Positions 5,402 through 9,249 of a stretch of 9,249 nt of DNA are shown piece by piece. The stretch is from an uncultured Eubacteriales bacterium (GTDB taxonomy: Bacteria > Bacillota > Clostridia > Oscillospirales > Oscillospiraceae), in the NCBI GenBank assembly GCA_900549495.1, contig UROL01000072.1:1-9249 (forward strand), given 5' to 3'. A program made the translations under genes and the position numbers. Numbering within the stretch: position 1 is the stretch's first letter; every line of letters begins with the position of its first letter. The notes below the pieces were generated by a model. The model made no database searches and was not told where the DNA came from. It saw only the letters and a program-made list of their open reading frames with translations.

Positions 5402-6366
5402 TTTATTTTTGTACTTTTTTCATAGTTTATGTCCATCTCTGAAATTTTCTCCAGTGCAGTCCCCGGATAGTAATAGGCAAGTATTTCCTCGAAGCTGCTT
5501 CCCAGCTCTGCCATGGTATCCGCCCCCTGCTGGCTCATTCCCACCCGGTGACCATACCCCTTGGTGTGAAAGAAAATCACATCGTTTTGGATGCTAACGG
5601 TAAAGGCGGTAGAGCGCAAGCCCAGCTTCCTGCGAAGCTGAAGCCCGGAGAATACTTTATCCCCAATTCTCACAGAGGCAACGCCCATTCCCCTTGTATA
5701 TTCCCACTGGGTAAACCAGGTCTCAGCATTCTCCCCCAGCTGCACCCCGAGAATATCCTGTAGACAGGCGCTGGAAAAGGCGACACAATCCTCCTTCGCC
5801 GTCTCCGGGCTTCTTTGGGCCGTAAGGTAAGGGTAGCTGCTGCCCCAAACAGCGACGGCATCCTCCGTATAGCCGGAGGCGCAGGAAAAATAGGTAGCCT
5901 CTATCAGATTCCCCTGATAGGTGAGCACCATTTGTGCTGTATCCCACACGGCGGAGCGAGCCTTTTCCAAATCCTGGTGATTTCCGTAACCCTGCAAAAA
6001 TTCTCCCGGGGCAATATATCCCTGGCAGCAGGCAGGATCTGTGCATATGGAACCGTCGCCGTGTTTTCCGCCGGTGGCGGCAGCCTTCCAGGCGAATGTC
6101 CTGGCCACTACAGCCTGGGCTTTCAGCGCCTCCGCCGCAAACTCCGTTGGCATTTCCGCCAGTACAACCCCCACTACATATTCTTCCAGGTTCATTTCCG
6201 CCGTGGAATCTCCCCGCCTCACGGAAACGGTACACGGTGCCTCCGCCGAGGATGCAGCCGCCACCGGGATTTCCGGCTGAGAGCCGTCCCAAAGGGGCCT
6301 CAGGGCGGCCGGAAGAAACAGGAGCAGCAGCGCCAGCTGAAGAAGAACCATCCTAGTTGATTTCAT
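5398..6366 (-). CDS. spoIID: Stage II sporulation protein D, lytic transglycosylase
   Basis: SpoIID cleaves glycan strands denuded of stem peptides and, with SpoIIP and SpoIIM, drives membrane migration during engulfment of the forespore. The 322 residues begin with a basic stretch and one membrane helix (residues 6-22), anchoring it in the mother cell membrane. The catalytic region is clear: LEEYVVGVVLAEMPTEFAAEALKAQAVVARTF (60-91), in which E71 matches the essential Glu. Also visible are SSYPYL (176-181) and the conserved GYGHRVGMSQQGA (270-282). The putative metal site reads H102, C108, C113, C114, with Cys where the Clostridioides protein has His. I start at the ATG at 6364-6366, preceded by GGGGGGA at 6373-6379; an ATG five codons earlier lacks a ribosome site. 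Family length (about 340 in B. subtilis) agrees. Sigma-E control is expected from known biology, but no convincing sigma-E promoter was seen. Confidence 0.95.
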   Translation of the reverse strand: MKSTRMVLLQLALLLLFLPAALRPLWDGSQPEIPVAAASSAEAPCTVSVRRGDSTAEMNLEEYVVGVVLAEMPTEFAAEALKAQAVVARTFAWKAAATGGKHGDGSICTDPACCQGYIAPGEFLQGYGNHQDLEKARSAVWDTAQMVLTYQGNLIEATYFSCASGYTEDAVAVWGSSYPYLTAQRSPETAKEDCVAFSSACLQDILGVQLGENAETWFTQWEYTRGMGVASVRIGDKVFSGLQLRRKLGLRSTAFTVSIQNDVIFFHTKGYGHRVGMSQQGADTMAELGSSFEEILAYYYPGTALEKISEMDINYEKSTKIN

Positions 6367-6430
6367 CCCTTGTCCCCCCATTGCAGAAATAGGATACCAC
6401 GCAATAGCATGGAATTGTGTCAGAAACTGT

Positions 6431-6459
6431 TTGCATTTATTTTCTTCTTCTGCTATAAT
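6431..6459 (+). promoter_or_regulatory. Sigma-A type promoter of the acyltransferase-antiporter operon
   Basis: -35 TTGCAT (6431-6436) and a perfect -10 TATAAT (6454-6459) are separated by 17 bases, with an extended TG (TGCTATAAT). It lies in the 126-base region divergent from spoIID and about 34 bases before the acyltransferase ATG. Confidence 0.8.
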
Positions 6460-6480
6460 TCATCCGTATTTATCTTTAAC

Positions 6481-6486
6481 GGAGGG
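6481..6486 (+). promoter_or_regulatory. Ribosome binding site of the E2-type acyltransferase gene
   Basis: GGAGGG lies 6 bases before the ATG at 6493 and decides that start. An open frame continues upstream to a TTG at 6370, but that would run through the promoter and has no ribosome site. Confidence 0.8.
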
Positions 6487-6492
6487 AAATAT

Positions 6493-7374
6493 ATGCCCAA
6501 GAGAAAAATGGGAGACCGTTTTGATGCAGTTTGGCTGAAAGATATTCCATCCATGAATCGCATCATGCCCTGCATAATGCCAAACCGAGCCGACAACGAG
6601 GCCCACATCAGTTTTGATTTGGACTATCGCCCCCTGGAAGCGTATTTGGAAAAGAAAAACCAGGGCAGGACTGATGACAAATTCACCTTCTTCCACGTGA
6701 TTAGCTGTGCAGTGGGAAAGGCCTTTGTCCTGCGGCCCCGGATGAATCGGTTTGTCTGCAACCGCCGCCTGTACCAGAGAAACGACGTTTCCATCGCCTT
6801 CACCGTAAAAAAGCGGTTCAGCGACAAAGCAGAGGAAGCACTGGCAAATTTTAAGTTTGACCCCAAGGATACCATGGATTCCTACCATGAGAAAATCATG
6901 CATGTTATCCACGATACCAAGCGAGAGGACATGTCCGACACCTCCACCGGTGCCATGGATATCGTGTCCAAGCTGCCCCAGTGGGCCATCAACACCATTG
7001 CCAGCATCGTTCTCTGGCTGGACAAGCGTGGGTGGGCACCTCAGAGCCTGATTGGCTCTGACCCGAACCATGCGGCCATTTTCCTGGCCAATCTGGGCTC
7101 CATCGGTCTGGAATGCGGCTACCACCATCTGGTGAACTGGGGCACCAACTCCTGCTTTATTGTCATTGGCAAGAAGTATTTGAAAATGGAGTATCTTGAG
7201 GATGGCACCCCCGACCTCCACGAGGTAATTCCCATTGGAATTACCCTGGACGAGCGAATTGCCGACGGCTATTACTACTCCGGCACCGTGGCTCTGGTCA
7301 AGGAGCTGCTCCGCAACCCTGAACTGCTGGATATGCCCGCCGATACCCCGGTGGAATACGCAATCAAGCGATAA
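6493..7374 (+). CDS. 2-oxoacid dehydrogenase E2 catalytic-fold acyltransferase, lacking lipoyl domain
   Basis: A 293-residue protein with the chloramphenicol acetyltransferase/E2 catalytic fold. Recognisable segments are MNRIMPCIMPNRADNEAHISFDLDY (21-45), FFHVISCAVGKAFVLRPRMNRFV (66-88), RNDVSIAFTVKKRFSD (96-111), HAAIFLANLGSIGL (193-206) and the C-terminal TLDERIADGYYYSG (251-264). The last corresponds to the DHRxxDG active-site motif of E2 enzymes: Asp258 and Gly259 are kept but the catalytic His is Glu254. It is far shorter than a complete E2, with no lipoyl or E1/E3-binding domain and no dehydrogenase genes nearby. Short stand-alone homologues annotated 'E2 subunit' occur in Clostridia and, as I recall, carry the same DER variant, so it is probably a distinct, uncharacterised acyltransferase or a binding protein. 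It is cytosolic by composition and co-transcribed with the antiporter 18 bases downstream. Confidence 0.82.
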   Translation: MPKRKMGDRFDAVWLKDIPSMNRIMPCIMPNRADNEAHISFDLDYRPLEAYLEKKNQGRTDDKFTFFHVISCAVGKAFVLRPRMNRFVCNRRLYQRNDVSIAFTVKKRFSDKAEEALANFKFDPKDTMDSYHEKIMHVIHDTKREDMSDTSTGAMDIVSKLPQWAINTIASIVLWLDKRGWAPQSLIGSDPNHAAIFLANLGSIGLECGYHHLVNWGTNSCFIVIGKKYLKMEYLEDGTPDLHEVIPIGITLDERIADGYYYSGTVALVKELLRNPELLDMPADTPVEYAIKR

Positions 7375-7392
7375 AATGAAGGGACTGTATAC

Positions 7393-8358
7393 ATGCTAAT
7401 TCCTGTCTTATTATTTGCCCTTGGTCTGGTGCTGCTGATTAAGGGCGGCGACTGGTTTGTGGATGGCGCTACGGACATTGCCCAGCACTTCCACGTTCCG
7501 GAACTGATTATCGGTGCCACTGTGGTTTCTCTGGGCACCACCCTGCCGGAGGTAATGGTATCCGCCACCTCCGCAGTCAGCGGTCACGGTGAAATTGCCT
7601 ATGGAAACGCCATTGGCTCAATCATCTGCAACACAGCCCTGATTGCAGCCATTACGGTTGCGGTGCGCCCATCCCCCATTGACCCGAAGAGCCTGAAGCT
7701 GCCTGTCATCTTCTTCTTCTCCGCTGCGGGCATCTACTGCCTGAATGCCTACGTCACCGGCTACTTTGGCCGTGGCATCGGCATTTGCCTGCTGGTGATT
7801 CTGGCGCTATACCTGTACTGCACCATCCGGCAGGGAATGAAGAATCCTGTTCCGGCAGAGCAGGAAGAGACCGCTGCGAACCCCAGACCCATTGGCATCA
7901 GCGTGCTTCTGCTAGTTCTGGGCGCTGCACTGATTGCCGTGGGAGCGGATTTGCTGGTGGACAACGGCACATTGATTGCCAAGGCCCTGGGGGTTCCGGA
8001 GTCGGTGATTGCCCTGACCTTTGTGGCGCTGGGTACTTCCCTGCCCGAGCTGGTAACGGCAATTACCTCCCTGGTAAAGGGCCATGGTTCCCTCTCCCTG
8101 GGCAATGTAATCGGTGCCAATATTCTGAATCTGGTTCTGGTTTCCGGCGTTGCCTCCGTGCTCAGGCCCTTCTCCATTCCCCAGGAGAATACCATCTGGG
8201 GAATCAACGCCTCTCTGGTGCTGGATATTCCCCTGATGCTGTTTGTGATGGCCTTTTTGACCATTCCGGCGCTCCTGCGGAAGAAGCTCAGCCGTGGCCA
8301 GGGAATTGTCCTTCTATGCATCTATGCAGGTTTCTGCATCCTGCAATTTACCATGTGA
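7393..8358 (+). CDS. Calcium/sodium antiporter (YrbG-type, CaCA superfamily)
   Basis: A 321-residue integral membrane exchanger expected to export Ca2+ or a related cation in exchange for Na+ or H+. The two inverted alpha repeats that form the ion site are plain: GATVVSLGTTLPE (41-53) with GNAIGSIICN (71-80), and LTFVALGTSLPEL (208-220) with GNVIGANILN (237-246). The acidic ligands Glu53 and Glu219 and the Asn residues of both GN motifs are present. About ten hydrophobic segments are visible, split by a charged cytosolic loop around 146-167 (RQGMKNPVPAEQEETAANPR). The length is normal for the YrbG family. The start ATG has GAAGGGA 8 bases upstream, and the 18-base gap from the acyltransferase gene implies one transcript. 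The actual cation cannot be read from sequence. Confidence 0.94.
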   Translation: MLIPVLLFALGLVLLIKGGDWFVDGATDIAQHFHVPELIIGATVVSLGTTLPEVMVSATSAVSGHGEIAYGNAIGSIICNTALIAAITVAVRPSPIDPKSLKLPVIFFFSAAGIYCLNAYVTGYFGRGIGICLLVILALYLYCTIRQGMKNPVPAEQEETAANPRPIGISVLLLVLGAALIAVGADLLVDNGTLIAKALGVPESVIALTFVALGTSLPELVTAITSLVKGHGSLSLGNVIGANILNLVLVSGVASVLRPFSIPQENTIWGINASLVLDIPLMLFVMAFLTIPALLRKKLSRGQGIVLLCIYAGFCILQFTM

Positions 8359-8363
8359 CCTCC

Positions 8364-8402
8364 AAAAAGGCAGTCTGCTCAAGCCGAAGCAGACTGCCTT
8401 TT
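8364..8402. terminator. Perfect bidirectional terminator between the antiporter and asnB
   Basis: A 15-bp perfect stem (AAAAGGCAGTCTGCT at 8365-8379 and its complement at 8388-8402) with an 8-base loop sits between the antiporter stop at 8358 and the asnB stop at 8404. A and T runs on both sides provide a U-run in each direction (five on the minus strand, four on the plus), as expected between convergent genes. Confidence 0.9.
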
Positions 8403-8403
8403 A

Positions 8404-9202
8404 TTACAGCAGGATATTGATGTGGTAGGCCTTTAGCCAATAGGCAATTTGGAGCATATACGCCATGGTCTGGGGGCGGCGCATCAGCTGGCCGTACCAT
8501 GGCCATTCGCTTTCCTGACGCAGGAAGGACTGTAACTTATTTTTATCCACCAGCACAAACAGCGGATTGTCCTTTTCCTGCAAAACCGCCTCCAGCCTGG
8601 TGCGAACCAGCTCCTCGTAATGGGGGTCAAAAGTTTTCGGATATGGGCTCTTCTTACGCTTTATAATTTCCTCCGGCAGCAAATCACGGACAGCGTGGCG
8701 CAGAAGCCCCTTTTCCCGCCCATGATAATCCTTCATCTCCCAAGGGATGCCATACAGATATTCCGCAATTCGATAATCGCAGAAGGGAACCCGAACCTCC
8801 AGGCCGGAATACATGCTCATGCGGTCCTTCCTATCCAGCAGTGTCTGCATAAACCAGCGGAAGTTCAGATTTACCATTTCCTTCATCCGCCGTTCCAGTG
8901 GCGCTGTGCCCGGCAGGATATCGCTCTGGCGGCAGGTTTTCTCATATTCATCCATGACAAATTCTTCCGCCGTCCGGTATTGGCCCAGAGTATCCGTCAT
9001 CAGAGCGGCCCGGTGCAGGGTTGTTTGGGACCAGGGGAATCCGGCCCTTGCTCTGATTTCCGGATCCCGATACCAGGGATACCCGCCAAAGATTTCATCG
9101 GCGCATTCCCCGGATAGGGCGACCTTTACATGATGGCGAATCTCAGCGCAGAAGGCCAGCAAAGAGAAATCCACATCAGCCATACCCGGCAAATCCCTGG
9201 CC
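8404..9202 (-). CDS. asnB: Asparagine synthetase (glutamine-hydrolysing), C-terminal fragment
   Basis: AsnB makes asparagine from aspartate, ATP and glutamine-derived ammonia in the cytosol. Only about the last 265 residues are present, all from the synthetase domain: VALSGECADEIFGGYPWYRDP near the start (the conserved SGE-ADE-FGGY loop), DRKDRMSMYSGLEVRVPFCDYRIAEYL, and GREKGLLRHAVRDLLPEEIIKRKKSPYPKTFDPHY. The N-terminal glutaminase with its Cys nucleophile and the SGGxDS ATP loop lie beyond the contig end; a full protein is usually about 600 residues. The reading frame continues into adapter sequence at 9203 and gains a false ATG at 9229-9231, so any start there is artificial. The stop TAA is at 8404-8406, directly before the bidirectional terminator. 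Function is secure at family level; AsnB-like enzymes can also amidate other carboxylates. Confidence 0.93.
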
Positions 9203-9249
9203 CTGTCTCTTATACACATCTCCGAGCCCACGAGACCGAGGCTGATCTC
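9203..9249 (+). other. Illumina Nextera adapter read-through (not genomic)
   Basis: CTGTCTCTTATACACATCT (9203-9221) is the 19-base Tn5 mosaic end used in Nextera libraries. It is followed without a gap by the read-2 adapter remainder CCGAGCCCACGAGAC (9222-9236), an 8-base block CGAGGCTG (9237-9244) in the i7 index position, and ATCTC (9245-9249), the first bases of the P7 arm. From memory, CGAGGCTG is Nextera index N710. The order mosaic end, adapter, index, P7 is that of a library molecule, so these 47 bases are an untrimmed assembly artefact. Confidence 0.98.

Noticed and set aside
6364..6381. A SpoIID start at the upstream ATG (6379-6381).
   Set aside because: No ribosome site precedes it, while GGGGGGA is well placed for the ATG at 6366, which opens a normal basic-plus-hydrophobic anchor.
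6404..6411. A possible sigma-E -10 element for spoIID (CATGCTAT on the minus strand).
   Set aside because: It matches the CATACANT consensus only partly and no sigma-E-like -35 lies at the right distance.
6460..7221. A 253-codon minus-strand open frame opposite the E2-type acyltransferase gene.
   Set aside because: It is a Gly/Val-rich shadow translation; the plus-strand gene has a promoter, ribosome site and family motifs.
9203..9221. A Tn5 transposon end, suggesting a mobile element.
   Set aside because: The mosaic end is followed at once by Illumina adapter, index and P7 bases, and no transposase or second end is present. It is a library artefact.
1..9249. CRISPR arrays, tRNA/rRNA genes, insertion sequences, defence or phage modules.
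   Set aside because: No spaced repeats, cloverleaf sequences, transposase or phage genes were seen; intergenic gaps are all under about 170 bases and are explained by promoters and terminators.

Overview
The window reads as a chromosomal contig end from an endospore-forming member of the Clostridia, most like the Oscillospiraceae/Ruminococcaceae of gut communities. The reasons are the sporulation genes (spoIID, a YtfJ/GerW-family gene, and a D-Ala-D-Ala carboxypeptidase beside scpAB), strong GGAGG ribosome binding sites, the TGS-containing nucleoside kinase typical of Clostridia, and moderate base composition. The organism call is inference from gene content. I see no phage, IS, CRISPR, tRNA or rRNA.

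Left part (1-3158, all on the minus strand): one tightly coupled operon reads scpA, scpB, a DUF2953 membrane protein, ytfJ, then a D-Ala-D-Ala carboxypeptidase cut by the left edge. Adjacent genes abut or overlap by 1-4 bases, except for a 39-base gap with a hairpin before the carboxypeptidase. A clear sigma-A promoter with an extended -10 drives scpA. The operon joins condensin loading (ScpAB) to spore-related envelope functions.

Middle part (3159-6492): a divergent promoter drives a short unrecognised membrane protein on the plus strand, which ends in two tandem hairpins shared with the convergent minus-strand nucleoside kinase (TGS plus ThrRS-like domain plus uridine-kinase-type P-loop domain). 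Upstream of the kinase, also on the minus strand, lies spoIID, the lytic transglycosylase of engulfment.

Right part (6431-9249): a plus-strand operon holds a lipoyl-less E2-type acyltransferase-fold protein, with Glu in place of the catalytic His, and a sodium/calcium-type cation antiporter. It ends at a perfect 15-bp bidirectional terminator facing the 3' half of a class-II asparagine synthetase gene (asnB) on the minus strand.

The last 47 bases (9203-9249) are not genomic. They are Illumina Nextera adapter read-through: the transposase mosaic end, the rest of the read-2 adapter, an 8-base index and the start of P7. They give the asnB fragment a false start whose first residues are MGSEMCIRDR. 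I found no convincing undescribed system. The best leads are the small Arg/Asn-rich membrane protein and the acyltransferase-like protein paired with the antiporter.
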